DNA of 64,000 nucleotides, taken from the NCBI RefSeq assembly GCF_002236115.1, contig NZ_NIWT01000005.1, forward strand, positions 434,001 through 498,000, given 5' to 3'. Positions 1 through 9,771 of the stretch are shown here, piece by piece; position 1 is the stretch's first letter, and each line of letters opens with the position of its first letter. The notes beneath the pieces were generated by a model. It saw nothing but the letters and a program-made list of their open reading frames with translations, ran no database searches and had not been told where the DNA came from. Source of the DNA: Pseudomonas jessenii (GTDB lineage Bacteria > Pseudomonadota > Gammaproteobacteria > Pseudomonadales > Pseudomonadaceae). A program made the position numbers and the translations under genes.

Positions 1-2
1 CG

Positions 3-953
3 GTGCTGACTTTCTGGGGTTTCGAGCATGCCGGCACCGGCAATGGCGATCCCCTGCACTGCCTCTATCAGGTACCACCCGCGTTCACGCTGCCACCCGA
101 GGTCGAAGCGCCTGTTGTTCCGCCCGTTGTGCCGGTGGTTGCTCGTCCGTGGTGGCGTCGTTGGTGGTGGCTGTTGCTGCTGCCGCTCCTGCTGCTGCTT
201 TTGTGGCTGTTGCTCGGCCTGCGAGGGTGCGTACCGATTCCGTTGGTGGCGGTAGATTTGCTGCCTGACGGCGTTGTGCCAGTAGAAAAACAACTGGAAG
301 AGCCGCCACTGACCGGAAATGTCACGACACTCAACAACGTTCCGGTGACAGGCACCGTTATAGGCTCGACCACTGGAACCGGCACCGCCGTGACTGGAAC
401 GCATGGTGTGGAAACGCCGGCCGTCGAGGGTAACGAGGCTGACATGGCACCCGCCGACTTGACCAAAGACCCGGCCATAGACCCGGCAGCTGAAAACAAA
501 ACTGAGCCACCAGAAAACAAAACCGCGCCGCCGGATGTCACATCGCCCGAGGCAGAAAAACCCGCCGCTGCCAAACCCGGCCCGCCCCTGAGCATCCCGC
601 CAGACGCCGCCGACGGTGCCGCCAAGTTTCTCGATGGACAGTACAGCGCAGGCGCCGGGATTCAGGATCGCCGAACCGGCAAACCGCTACGTCTGGAGTA
701 CCAACTCAAGGACGGTAAGGGCCAAGTCACCGTACATCAGGCCGACGGCTCGAAATGCAGCGGGCCGGTGAGCGCTACTATGAAGGGTGGCAGCCTGGCC
801 ATCGACAGCCAGGGCCAGGCCGTTTGCGGCGATGGCAGCACTTACGACATGCCCAAGGTCAGCTGCCGCCCAGGGGCGACCACGATCGCAGACTGCACCG
901 GTGGTTACGGAAAAGAACAATTCCCCATGTCCATGCGGCAAGTGGCCGAATAA
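3..953 (+). CDS. srfA: SrfA-like membrane protein, C-terminal part (5' end outside window)
   Basis: The reading frame is open at the left edge, so the true start lies upstream and the first GTG at base 3 is probably internal. Visible parts are the end of a cytoplasmic domain, a proline-valine stretch, a Trp/Leu-rich membrane segment (about residues 50-73), a low-complexity Thr/Glu/Pro/Lys linker (about 90-200) and a C-terminal domain of about 110 residues starting near FLDGQYSAGAGIQD with three or four cysteines. This C-terminal domain and the position just before srfB match what I recall of the SrfA family. Polarity would put the C-terminal domain in the periplasm. Its biochemical function is unknown. 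It is the first gene of the large cluster in this window and ends 17 bases before srfB. Confidence 0.7.
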   Translation: MLTFWGFEHAGTGNGDPLHCLYQVPPAFTLPPEVEAPVVPPVVPVVARPWWRRWWWLLLLPLLLLLLWLLLGLRGCVPIPLVAVDLLPDGVVPVEKQLEEPPLTGNVTTLNNVPVTGTVIGSTTGTGTAVTGTHGVETPAVEGNEADMAPADLTKDPAIDPAAENKTEPPENKTAPPDVTSPEAEKPAAAKPGPPLSIPPDAADGAAKFLDGQYSAGAGIQDRRTGKPLRLEYQLKDGKGQVTVHQADGSKCSGPVSATMKGGSLAIDSQGQAVCGDGSTYDMPKVSCRPGATTIADCTGGYGKEQFPMSMRQVAE

Positions 954-970
954 AAACGGAATAACCCGAC

Positions 971-3900
971 ATGTTGCCTGAAGTCACTCAATTCGAAGAC
1001 ACCGTCACACTGGTCAGCGACACCGGCATCCAGTTCATGGATTTCGCCCTGCGCCTGGATCCCCGCAAGGAACCGGCGGGCGAGTTCGCACCGATGATCA
1101 GCGGGCTGATCTGCCGCCTGGCGTACAACGAAGAGAAAGACTTCTTTTTCTACGAACCCGAACCGGAAAAGGTCGAAAAAGCCAAACCTGCGTTCAGCGT
1201 CGACATGAAAAGCAGCCTCGATTTGCTCGACGGTATTTGGCTGCCGATCCCGTTTTTCCGCTTCATGCCGCCGCATCGCTTCGACGAAGGTCCGACCAAC
1301 TGGTCGCGCATGCGTTTGGTGAAATTGGCAACTCCTGACATCGACGGTAATACCCACCGCCTGACGATGGCGTTCGACAGCCGTGTGATGCCCAAACGTG
1401 ATGGCACTGCCTATCTGGCGCCGAACGATGAAGACATCAGCTCCGGCGTGTCTTTCAAACTGGCGACCAAGGCTAGCGAAACCCGCTGGTTCCTGGCGCA
1501 GCCGTGGGTCAACGAGTGGTTGCTGGAAGTGTTCAATGAGGGCAATGCCCACCGTTCGCGCGCAGAGCTGGACATCGATATTCGCGCTAACCATCACCTG
1601 GCGCACTACCTCAACTTGCTCAGCCTGTTGAGCAAACCGTCAGCCGCCCAGGAGTCGAAGGCCCGGGCGAAAGTTGAAATCCCCGAGCTGAAAGTGGTCG
1701 CCAACGACAGCAATGGCCTGGTCAAACCCATACCGGTGGACCTGGTGCTGGACGTCGGCAACTCGCGCACCTGCGGCATCCTGATCGAAAACCACGGTCA
1801 GGCCGGCTCCGGCCTGAAGCAGAATTATGTGCTGGAACTGCGTGACCTGATCACCCCGGAACACACCTATAACCTGCCGTTTGAAAGCCGCGTGGAGTTC
1901 TCCCAGGCGTACTTCGGCAAGGACCACTGCTCGGTCAAGAGCGGTCGCCACGATGCGTTCCAATGGGCGACGATTGCCCGTGTCGGCAATGAGGCCAGTC
2001 GTCTGGCCAGTCGTCGTCGCGGCACCGAAGGCTCCACTGGCCTGTCCAGCCCGAAACGCTATCTGTGGGACGAAAACGCCTATGGCCACGGCTGGCGTTT
2101 CAACTGCTCGTATATAAAGACCGACAATGAGCCGTACGCCACCGCCGCGCCGTTCTCGCACCTGATCAACGAAACCGGCGAGGCGCTTTACAGCCTCGAA
2201 GAAGACGATCGTCTGCCGGTGTTCATGCCGCGTTACTCACGCAGCTCGCTAATGACCTTCATGCTCGCCGAAGTACTGGCCCAGGCGCTGTCGCAAATCA
2301 ACAGCCCGGCCCAGCGTTCGCGCCAGGGTCACACCCGCGTGCCGCGCCAGCTCAACAGCATTACCCTGACTGTGCCACCGGGCATGCCACAGGCCGAGCG
2401 CAGCATCCTCAACGAACGCATGCTGCAAGCCATCGGCCTGGTGTGGAAAAGCCTCGGCTGGCATGCCGGCGAGGAAGATCCACATCAGGATCAGGCCGTC
2501 AGCCCGCGCACGCCGATCCCGAGTATCCGCGTGGAATGGGACGAAGCGTCCTGCGGCCAGTTGGTGTACCTGTACACTGAGGTCAACGAGAACTTCGCCG
2601 GTCACCCGGAAGAGTTTTTTGACACCATCGCCCGGCCGGACAAGGTCGACCGCCAACGCATCACCCTCGCGACCATCGACATCGGCGGTGGCACCACCGA
2701 CCTGGTGATCACCGACTATCGCCTCGACCGTGCGGGCAATACCGGCAGCGGCAGCAACGTGCACATCGTGCCGGAACAGCGTTTTCGCGATGGCTTCAAA
2801 GTGGCCGGCGACGACATCCTGCTGGACGTGATCCAGGACTTCATCCTGCCGAGTTTCGAAAAAGCCTTGCAGAACGCCGGCGTAAAGGCCCCGAACTCAC
2901 TGATGTCACGGCTGTGTGGCGATGAATCGGTCAGCGCCCAGGACATGATCTTGCGTCAACAATTGAACCTCCAGGTGTTCGCCCCGCTGGGCCTGGCGCT
3001 GCTCAAGGCGTATGAGCATTACGATCCGCAGGTCCCGCAAGAAGTCATCCCGCAAAGCTACCGCCAATTGCTCGGTGACAATGCCATCAGCCAGACCGTG
3101 CTCGACTACGTCAATGTCGCCGTGCGTCGCGATGTCGGCGCTCAGAGCGGTTTCGACCTGTATGACGCGCCGATCAGCTTCGACCTGCAAAAGCTCCATG
3201 CCGCGTTTCTCAACGACCAGATCAACATCACCAAGATCCTTGGTGCGCTGTGTGAAGTGGTCGCGCATTACCCCTGTGATGTCTTGCTGCTGACCGGCCG
3301 CCCTTCGCGCCTGCCCGGCATCCAGGCGTTCATTCGCAAACTGTTGCCGCTGCCACCGGGGCGTATTCTGGCGCTGCAAAACTACCGCACCGGCGGCTGG
3401 TATCCGTTTCACAAGAACGGCCGGATCGACGACCCGAAAAGCACCGCCTCGGTCGGCGCCATGCTCTGCCTGTTGTGCGCCAACCACAGCGTGCCGAACT
3501 TCTACTTCCGGGCATCGGCGCTCAAGCCGTATTCAACGGTCAAGCACATCGGCGTCATCGATCTGAACAACGTGATCAAGGATGCCGACGTGCTGTACCG
3601 CAACATCCAGTCCGAAGACTACAAAATCAAGCTACCGGAAATTGGCGTTGGCGACGCCGCCGACACGCCGCAGCTGGAAATGCGCGGCGACCTGCGCCTC
3701 GGTTTCCGCCAGTTGGCCGCTGACCGCTGGGCCGCTTCGCCGTTGTATACCTTGCGGTTCACCAAGGCGGGTCGGGAGAAGTTTTCCCGGGCAACCGGTG
3801 AAAACGGCAGCGCCCCGCTGCTCAAGGTGCGGTTCGAGGTCAAACCGGCGGACAAATACACGCGCAAGCAGGATCTGGTCAGCGACCGCCTCTCAGTTCG

Positions 3901-4036
3901 CGACATCGAATCCAACAGTAACAACGTCAACTTCAACCCGCGCAGCGACCTCGAGCTGGAACTCAACACCATGCTCGACGCCGGCCTGAGCGAGACCAAG
4001 TACTGGCTCGACAGTGGAAGTGTGAAACGCAAATGA
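971..4036 (+). CDS. srfB: SrfB-like protein, actin/Hsp70-type ATPase fold
   Basis: This 1021-residue protein belongs to the virulence factor SrfB family, named after SsrB-regulated genes of Salmonella. It has motifs of the actin/Hsp70/sugar kinase ATPase superfamily: a phosphate-1 motif DVGNSRTCG at about residue 261, a phosphate-2 motif DIGGGTTD at about 570 and an adenosine motif LLTGRPSRLPG at about 775. About 250 residues precede the first motif. No signal peptide or membrane segment is visible, so it is probably cytoplasmic. The stop overlaps the srfC start by 4 bases (ATGA), which suggests translational coupling and a joint complex. ATPase activity is inferred from the motifs. The cellular role is not established. 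Confidence 0.85.
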   Translation: MLPEVTQFEDTVTLVSDTGIQFMDFALRLDPRKEPAGEFAPMISGLICRLAYNEEKDFFFYEPEPEKVEKAKPAFSVDMKSSLDLLDGIWLPIPFFRFMPPHRFDEGPTNWSRMRLVKLATPDIDGNTHRLTMAFDSRVMPKRDGTAYLAPNDEDISSGVSFKLATKASETRWFLAQPWVNEWLLEVFNEGNAHRSRAELDIDIRANHHLAHYLNLLSLLSKPSAAQESKARAKVEIPELKVVANDSNGLVKPIPVDLVLDVGNSRTCGILIENHGQAGSGLKQNYVLELRDLITPEHTYNLPFESRVEFSQAYFGKDHCSVKSGRHDAFQWATIARVGNEASRLASRRRGTEGSTGLSSPKRYLWDENAYGHGWRFNCSYIKTDNEPYATAAPFSHLINETGEALYSLEEDDRLPVFMPRYSRSSLMTFMLAEVLAQALSQINSPAQRSRQGHTRVPRQLNSITLTVPPGMPQAERSILNERMLQAIGLVWKSLGWHAGEEDPHQDQAVSPRTPIPSIRVEWDEASCGQLVYLYTEVNENFAGHPEEFFDTIARPDKVDRQRITLATIDIGGGTTDLVITDYRLDRAGNTGSGSNVHIVPEQRFRDGFKVAGDDILLDVIQDFILPSFEKALQNAGVKAPNSLMSRLCGDESVSAQDMILRQQLNLQVFAPLGLALLKAYEHYDPQVPQEVIPQSYRQLLGDNAISQTVLDYVNVAVRRDVGAQSGFDLYDAPISFDLQKLHAAFLNDQINITKILGALCEVVAHYPCDVLLLTGRPSRLPGIQAFIRKLLPLPPGRILALQNYRTGGWYPFHKNGRIDDPKSTASVGAMLCLLCANHSVPNFYFRASALKPYSTVKHIGVIDLNNVIKDADVLYRNIQSEDYKIKLPEIGVGDAADTPQLEMRGDLRLGFRQLAADRWAASPLYTLRFTKAGREKFSRATGENGSAPLLKVRFEVKPADKYTRKQDLVSDRLSVRDIESNSNNVNFNPRSDLELELNTMLDAGLSETKYWLDSGSVKRK

Positions 4037-6744
4037 AAGACCTGACCCCCGATCAAACTCAGCTCTCTGCCAGTTGGGCCGCTGTTTATGAAGGCGCCGG
4101 TCAGGCGCTGGACTGGATTGACCAGACGCGCGGCAATGCGCCGCGCCTGGACAGCGAAGCCGACAACCTGAACATCCGCCTGCACCGCGCCCGCAACCTG
4201 GCTCAAAGCCTCGGTCGCGTGGCCTGCACGCCGATGACCATTGGCTTTTTCGGCTTGTCCCAGGCCGGCAAGTCCTACCTGATTTCGGCACTCGCCGCCG
4301 GTCAGAACGGTAAGCTGGAAACCGAGTTCGGCGATCATCGCCTGGACTTCATCAAGCACATCAACCCGGTGGGTGGTGGCAAGGAAGCCACCGGCCTGGT
4401 AACGCGCTTCAGCCGTCGGGCGACGGAAAGTCAGGACAAGGACTTCCCGGTAGAACTTACGTTGTTCAAGGAAATCGAGCTGGCGAAGATTCTCGCCAAC
4501 GCCTGGTTCAAGGATTTCGACCTTGAGCGGATTTCCTACGAGATCGACGAGGAGCGCATCCAGCGCGTGCTCAAACCGTTCGAAGGTCGCGAAACCGGGC
4601 CGCTGCAAACGGGCGTCAACGCCGACGATCTAGTGTCGCTGTGGGATTACCTGCGCGACAATTTTCGCAACTCGGTGAAGAAGCTTGAGCACCTGTTCTG
4701 GCCCAAAGCGTTGCAGCTGGCGCCACGCCTGAATTTCCAGGAACGGGCCGAGCTGTTTTCGATCCTCTGGGGTGAGCAAAGCGAGTTGACACGCGTGTAC
4801 CAGAAACTGGCCGGCGCGCTGCACAAGCTGGGGCTGCCCGAGACCGTGTTCGCACCGTTGAAGGCCTTGGTGAGTTTCGACAACGACACCTACAGCCAGC
4901 GCGACAGCATCATGAACGTCGACATCCTCGAACGCTTCGGCAGCCCGCTGGACTTACCGATCGATGTTCGACCGCTGGTTGGCGATCGCCTGCAAAACAG
5001 TCAGGCGATTGCGGTCGCGCAACTGGCGGCACTGACCGCCGAAATGACCTTCCGCCTGATCGAAGCGCCGGTGGATGACATCGTCAATCAGGTCGACCTG
5101 CTGGATTTCCCCGGTTATCGCGGGCGCCAGAAACTGCACGAGATCGCCGATTCCAACGACCCGCAATCCAGTACCAAGGACAACTCCGTTTCCCAGCTGA
5201 TCCTACGCGGCAAGGTCGCCTACCTGTTCGAACGCTACACCGACAACCAGGAAATGAACGCACTGGTGGTCTGCACCAGTTCGACCAAGCAGAGCGACGT
5301 CAACGACGTGGGTCCGGTGCTGACCCGCTGGATCGAAAAAACCCAGGGCGCCGACTCGGCTGCTCGCAGCAAGCGCGATACCGGCCTGATCTGGGCGCTG
5401 ACCATGCTCGACCTGCGCATTACCAACTCCCTGAGCCTGACACCCGATCAGTACGACGAGAGCTGGAACGGCATGGTCAAGCTGACCATGCTGGAGCGTT
5501 TCGGTAGCCTGAGCTGGATGCACGACTGGGCCGGTACACCGTTCCAGAACACCTACCTGGTGCGCAAGCCGCGTATGGATGCGGCGTTCATCGGGCAAGA
5601 CGCAACCGGTGCGGAAACCGGCCTCAATGCCATTTATCAGGAACGTGTCAGCGCGCTGGGCACCAGCTTCGCCAGCAACGCTCTGGTGTGCAAACACATC
5701 AAGAATCCGGTCAACGCCTGGACAGAAATGCTGCGCAACGATGACGGTGGCATCAGCCACTTCAGCGGCAGTTTCAAAGGCGTGGCCAATATCGAATTTA
5801 AATTGCAGCGTATCCGCGAGCAATTGAGCGAATGCCTCGAAGGCCTGACCACTCACGGCCTGAGCACCTGGTACCACGCTGACGACGACGGCGCCGCAGC
5901 CGCCAAGAAAGCCAAAGCGCAAATGATTCTGACGAGCTTGGGCCGTCGCCCGGCGGTACTTGGCGAATTGATCGATCAACTCGACATACCGAGCGAAGAG
6001 GTGCGCGACCTGTACCTCAGCGGCGTGTACGAAACCGATGACGAGCCGGCCGTGAACGACGAGCCGGTCACCCCGACACCGAGCCAGAGCCTCTACGGCA
6101 ATGACACCGGTTTCAATTTCGATTTCAGTGACGACCCGGGCCACGACGCGCCAGTCAGCAGCAAAACCGGCACCCCGGCGCCCGAACCGCAAAGCAACGA
6201 GCACCGTTTCGCCAAAGCAGCGTTCAAGGCCTGGATCGCGCACTTGCGTGAACTGACCACCCGGCAAAGCCTGCTCAACCTGCTGGGGCTGGAAAAGGCC
6301 TTGCTGGAAGCGGTGGTCGATGAACTGATCACCGCCGGCTATCGCCAGGATTTGCCGGGGCAACTGAGCCGCGCCGTCCTCAAGCGCGCACAAAGTGGCG
6401 CGCGGCGCGATCAACTGGTTGAGCGCCAGGTGCTGGAAGTGCAGCGCGTGCTGCGCGATTTCGTGTCCTGGTTCGGCTACCTCCAGAAACCGGTGAGCGA
6501 GCGTCCGAACAGCCGCGCCGGTGCCAAGGAGCCCTTGTTTTCTTTCTACACCGACATTGGCCCTGGACAAGTGCCTGTACTGCCGGCGCAACCGGCGAAT
6601 CAGGCGCAACGGTATCTAGGCGACTGGCTTTCGGGCCTGGCCTACATCACGCAGGACAATGCTGGCCATGGTGCTGGACGTGAAATCACCCCTGAACAGA
6701 ACGAACGGCTGGGCCAAGTGCTCACAGCCTTCGCAGCGAGATAA
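4033..6744 (+). CDS. srfC: SrfC-like large P-loop GTPase-like protein
   Basis: This 903-residue protein belongs to the putative virulence factor SrfC family. A Walker A/G1 motif GLSQAGKS is at residues 74-81 and a G3-like motif LLDFPGYRG at about 356-363 (D358, G361). ALTMLDLR at about 454 stands where a G4 motif could be. The long helical regions on both sides of the NTPase core recall dynamin-like large GTPases, which is an inference. A linker rich in Asp, Pro and Thr at about 670-715 separates a C-terminal helical domain. No membrane segment is visible. It is coupled to srfB by a 4-base overlap and followed after 3 bases by the next gene. Confidence 0.8.
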   Translation: MKDLTPDQTQLSASWAAVYEGAGQALDWIDQTRGNAPRLDSEADNLNIRLHRARNLAQSLGRVACTPMTIGFFGLSQAGKSYLISALAAGQNGKLETEFGDHRLDFIKHINPVGGGKEATGLVTRFSRRATESQDKDFPVELTLFKEIELAKILANAWFKDFDLERISYEIDEERIQRVLKPFEGRETGPLQTGVNADDLVSLWDYLRDNFRNSVKKLEHLFWPKALQLAPRLNFQERAELFSILWGEQSELTRVYQKLAGALHKLGLPETVFAPLKALVSFDNDTYSQRDSIMNVDILERFGSPLDLPIDVRPLVGDRLQNSQAIAVAQLAALTAEMTFRLIEAPVDDIVNQVDLLDFPGYRGRQKLHEIADSNDPQSSTKDNSVSQLILRGKVAYLFERYTDNQEMNALVVCTSSTKQSDVNDVGPVLTRWIEKTQGADSAARSKRDTGLIWALTMLDLRITNSLSLTPDQYDESWNGMVKLTMLERFGSLSWMHDWAGTPFQNTYLVRKPRMDAAFIGQDATGAETGLNAIYQERVSALGTSFASNALVCKHIKNPVNAWTEMLRNDDGGISHFSGSFKGVANIEFKLQRIREQLSECLEGLTTHGLSTWYHADDDGAAAAKKAKAQMILTSLGRRPAVLGELIDQLDIPSEEVRDLYLSGVYETDDEPAVNDEPVTPTPSQSLYGNDTGFNFDFSDDPGHDAPVSSKTGTPAPEPQSNEHRFAKAAFKAWIAHLRELTTRQSLLNLLGLEKALLEAVVDELITAGYRQDLPGQLSRAVLKRAQSGARRDQLVERQVLEVQRVLRDFVSWFGYLQKPVSERPNSRAGAKEPLFSFYTDIGPGQVPVLPAQPANQAQRYLGDWLSGLAYITQDNAGHGAGREITPEQNERLGQVLTAFAAR

Positions 6745-6747
6745 GCA

Positions 6748-7770
6748 ATGCCAATTCGTGTCGACCTGCTCGCGTTAGAGCCCAATGTGCCTGGCCAGGC
6801 CCGCCTCACTGTGAAGAAATGGCAGGGTGACGAGGAACAGCTGGAGTTTTCCATTCAGCGCAACCAGGACGGTTTTTACCTTCAGGACCACAAGGCCTGG
6901 AGCAACAATCCATTCTGGTTCAAGGTCTCGCGTTTCAACCTCGCGGCCAACGGCGAAGCTTTGGAAACCCAGGTCGGACCGGACGTGGTTGACCCACTGC
7001 TGGAAGGCGGCGCCAACTCGCAATTCCAGATCGAACTGCGTGAACAGAGCCAAGGCCACGCCGACAAAGGCGTGGTTCGGCCAGGCGTCGGCTTGCTGCC
7101 GTCCACGGCCGGCGGCCAGACACGCTCGACTTACGGCGGTGCCGAACTGACGGCGCCGAGCGCACCGGCACCGGAGATCCCGGAGATCCCGGATTTGCCT
7201 GAACTGACCCTGTCCACCGCCGAGCCAGAAGTGGAGTTGGAATCGGTACTCACCGAGCGCGCCTATACGCCGCCTCCCGCACCGGTGAAGAAACGCAACA
7301 AAGGTCTGATCGGCCTGTTGATTGTGGTGTTGTTGCTGGCGGCGGGCGCCGGATTCTGGTTCTACAAACGCACCCCAGCGCCTGCGGTTGCAGCCACTGC
7401 CAGCGCACCTGCCGGCGCCAATGCTCAAGCCTGCACCCTCGACAGTATGAACAGCCTGCCCGAGTTGACCTTCGTCCAGACCTGCATCAAGGCGGCACCC
7501 GACAGTGCCAGGTTGTTGGAGATCATCGACCAGGCCAAGGCCAGTAAACACTGCGGCGTCGCCCAGCGCCTGTACGCCAACCGTGCCCAGGCTGGTGACG
7601 TGCTGATCGCCAACGCCTATGCCCGTGAATACGACCCTAAATACCTGAAGGCCAGCGAGTGCTTCCCGGCTGCGGACAACGCCACCGCCGCCTACTGGTA
7701 TGAAACCATCCTCACCCAGGACCCGAACAATGCAGAAGCCAAGCAGCGTTTCGAGGAGTTGCAGAAGTGA
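6748..7770 (+). CDS. Single-span membrane protein with periplasmic Cys-rich repeat domain
   Basis: This 340-residue protein has a cytoplasmic N-terminal domain of about 110 residues, a Pro/Glu linker (about 135-180), a basic KKRNKG patch and one membrane segment at about 187-205. The periplasmic C-terminal domain of about 125 residues contains four cysteines in pairable positions and a helical TPR/Sel1-like ending (AAYWYETILTQDPNNAEAK). It starts 3 bases after srfC and overlaps the next gene by one base. I do not recognise a named family. The layout suits a linker that carries a signal or force between SrfB/SrfC in the cytoplasm and the exported vWA protein encoded next. Confidence 0.75.
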   Translation: MPIRVDLLALEPNVPGQARLTVKKWQGDEEQLEFSIQRNQDGFYLQDHKAWSNNPFWFKVSRFNLAANGEALETQVGPDVVDPLLEGGANSQFQIELREQSQGHADKGVVRPGVGLLPSTAGGQTRSTYGGAELTAPSAPAPEIPEIPDLPELTLSTAEPEVELESVLTERAYTPPPAPVKKRNKGLIGLLIVVLLLAAGAGFWFYKRTPAPAVAATASAPAGANAQACTLDSMNSLPELTFVQTCIKAAPDSARLLEIIDQAKASKHCGVAQRLYANRAQAGDVLIANAYAREYDPKYLKASECFPAADNATAAYWYETILTQDPNNAEAKQRFEELQK

Positions 7771-9761
7771 TGCGTTCACCCATGAGTCGACTCCTGCTGA
7801 GCGGTGCCGCCTTGCTCGCGCTGTGCATCAGCCCGCTGTCCCAGGCCGATGACAAACCGCTGATCCAGGCCGGTAAAAAGACCCTGTTCCAACGCGTGCT
7901 GACCACACCGGGCTGCAAAATCAGCTCGACGGCGGGCGGTGCCGAAGGTGAAGCACAACCGGTCTTCAGCCGCTTCTATGTGTACGAACGTGCGCAAGCG
8001 AACAATGCCGAATGGCTGAAAGTCGGTCCCGACAGTTATGGCAAAACCATTGGCTGGCTGCCTGCCAGCTGCACCACCGACTGGAAGATGCAGCTGACGC
8101 TGGCCTTCACTAACCCGGCCAACCGCGACCGGCTGCTGTTCTTCAAGGACCGCGCCACCGTCGAAGGCATCCTCGATGCACCGGACCCGGTCAGCAAAGT
8201 CGCGCCGCTGCGGGCCACGCTGAAAAAGGGCCTGCAAGCACCGGGCGTACTGGCTGAAGAACCTGAATACTTCGTCGACCTGCAAAAGCAGTTCTACCTG
8301 CTGCCGGTGCTCAGTGGCGAAGAAGTCATGACCGAAAGCGGTTTCCGCACGCGCCTGCTCAATGTGGCCTCCGTCAGCAAGCCGGATGACAAGAACGCCA
8401 AGGGCGGGGCTGCAAACAGCCCTGCCGGCAGCAAGGAAGCCGAAGAGAAAAAGGCCAACCAGCTGAAGGAATTCAGCGCGGCTGTGGTATTTGTCATCGA
8501 CTCGACGATCTCGATGGACCCCTATATCGACCGCACCCGCGAGGCGATCCGCAAGGTTTACCAGAAGATCGAAGCGCAGAACCTCGGCAAGCAGGTCAAG
8601 TTCGGCCTGGTGGCTTTCCGCTCCAACACCCAGGCAGTACCGGGGCTGGAATACACCACCAAGATGTACGCCGACCCTACCAAGGTGAAAGACAGCGCCG
8701 ACTTTTTCGCCAGGATCAAAGACCTCAAACAGGCTAACGTGTCGAGCAGCAGCTTCGATGAAGACTCGTTTGCCGGGGTCATGGAGAGCATCGACAAGGT
8801 CGACTGGAGCCAGTTCGGCGCACGCTACGTGGTGCTGATCACCGATGCGGGCGCCATCGAAGGCGACGACAAGCTGTCGAAGACCGGCTTGAGCGCTGCA
8901 CAGGTACGTATCGAAGCCGCCAACCCGGGTGTGGCGATTTACACGCTGCACCTGAAAACCCCGGCCGGTGCCAAGGACCATGCCAAGGCCGAGGCGCAAT
9001 ACCGGAATCTGTCGACCTACCCGGGTACCAACACTTCGCTGTACTACCCGGTAAACGCAGGCGATGTGCAAGAATTCGGGCGCAAGGTCGACACACTGGC
9101 CGCAGCGATCACTACACAAGTCAAAGCCGCCTACATGGGCGAAGACGCCATCGGCAGCGCGGCGAACGCCAAGCAGGACCCGGCCGAGAAAAAAATGCTC
9201 GAAGACGCGGCGCTGATCGGCCACGCCATGCAACTCGCCTATCTCGGCGAGAGGACCAACAGCAAGGCCCCGCCAGTGTTCAAGGCATGGATCACCGACC
9301 GCGACCTGATCAAGCAGAACATTCCGACCACCGACGTGCGGGTGCTGTTGACCAAGTCACAGCTCAGCGACTTGAGCGACGTGATGAAGCAGATTCTCGA
9401 TGCCGCCAACGAGGGCCTGATTTCGCCAACGGACATGTTCAATCGCCTGCGCTCGGTGGCGGCGACCATGGGCGCCGATCCCAATCAGCTCAAACAGAAC
9501 AGCAATGCCAAACTGGCGGACATGGGCGTGCTCGGTGAATACCTTGAAGACCTGCCTTATCAGAGTGAAGTGCTGAACCTGGATGAAGAGACCTGGAAGA
9601 GCTGGGATGGTCTGGCACAAGAAAAATTCATCCGCACGCTGAACACCAAACTGCGGCATTACCAGCGTTACAACGCCGATGTCGACCGTTGGGTAGCCTT
9701 AGCCAAAGACAGCGATGCGCGGGACAACGTCTACCCCGTCCCGCTGGAAATGATGCCCTGA
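7770..9761 (+). CDS. Exported vWA-domain protein resembling the periplasmic part of PpkA
   Basis: This 663-residue protein starts with a signal peptide (RLLLSGAALLALCISPLSQA). An N-terminal region that may bind a ligand follows. A von Willebrand A domain then carries a MIDAS-type metal site DSTIS at about residues 244-248 and a conserved LITDAG further on. A long helical C-terminal region completes it. The FQRVLTTPG and FSRFYVYERAQ region followed by a vWA domain is, as I recall, the arrangement at the periplasmic end of the type VI secretion kinase PpkA, but no kinase domain is present here. A GTG three bases upstream (7767) is an alternative start; GAGGAG at 7753-7758 is the likely ribosome site. 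It precedes a TagT-TagS-TagR-TagQ-like gene set, which supports the PpkA comparison. Confidence 0.8.
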   Translation: MRSPMSRLLLSGAALLALCISPLSQADDKPLIQAGKKTLFQRVLTTPGCKISSTAGGAEGEAQPVFSRFYVYERAQANNAEWLKVGPDSYGKTIGWLPASCTTDWKMQLTLAFTNPANRDRLLFFKDRATVEGILDAPDPVSKVAPLRATLKKGLQAPGVLAEEPEYFVDLQKQFYLLPVLSGEEVMTESGFRTRLLNVASVSKPDDKNAKGGAANSPAGSKEAEEKKANQLKEFSAAVVFVIDSTISMDPYIDRTREAIRKVYQKIEAQNLGKQVKFGLVAFRSNTQAVPGLEYTTKMYADPTKVKDSADFFARIKDLKQANVSSSSFDEDSFAGVMESIDKVDWSQFGARYVVLITDAGAIEGDDKLSKTGLSAAQVRIEAANPGVAIYTLHLKTPAGAKDHAKAEAQYRNLSTYPGTNTSLYYPVNAGDVQEFGRKVDTLAAAITTQVKAAYMGEDAIGSAANAKQDPAEKKMLEDAALIGHAMQLAYLGERTNSKAPPVFKAWITDRDLIKQNIPTTDVRVLLTKSQLSDLSDVMKQILDAANEGLISPTDMFNRLRSVAATMGADPNQLKQNSNAKLADMGVLGEYLEDLPYQSEVLNLDEETWKSWDGLAQEKFIRTLNTKLRHYQRYNADVDRWVALAKDSDARDNVYPVPLEMMP

Positions 9762-9771
9762 CGAGACGCCG

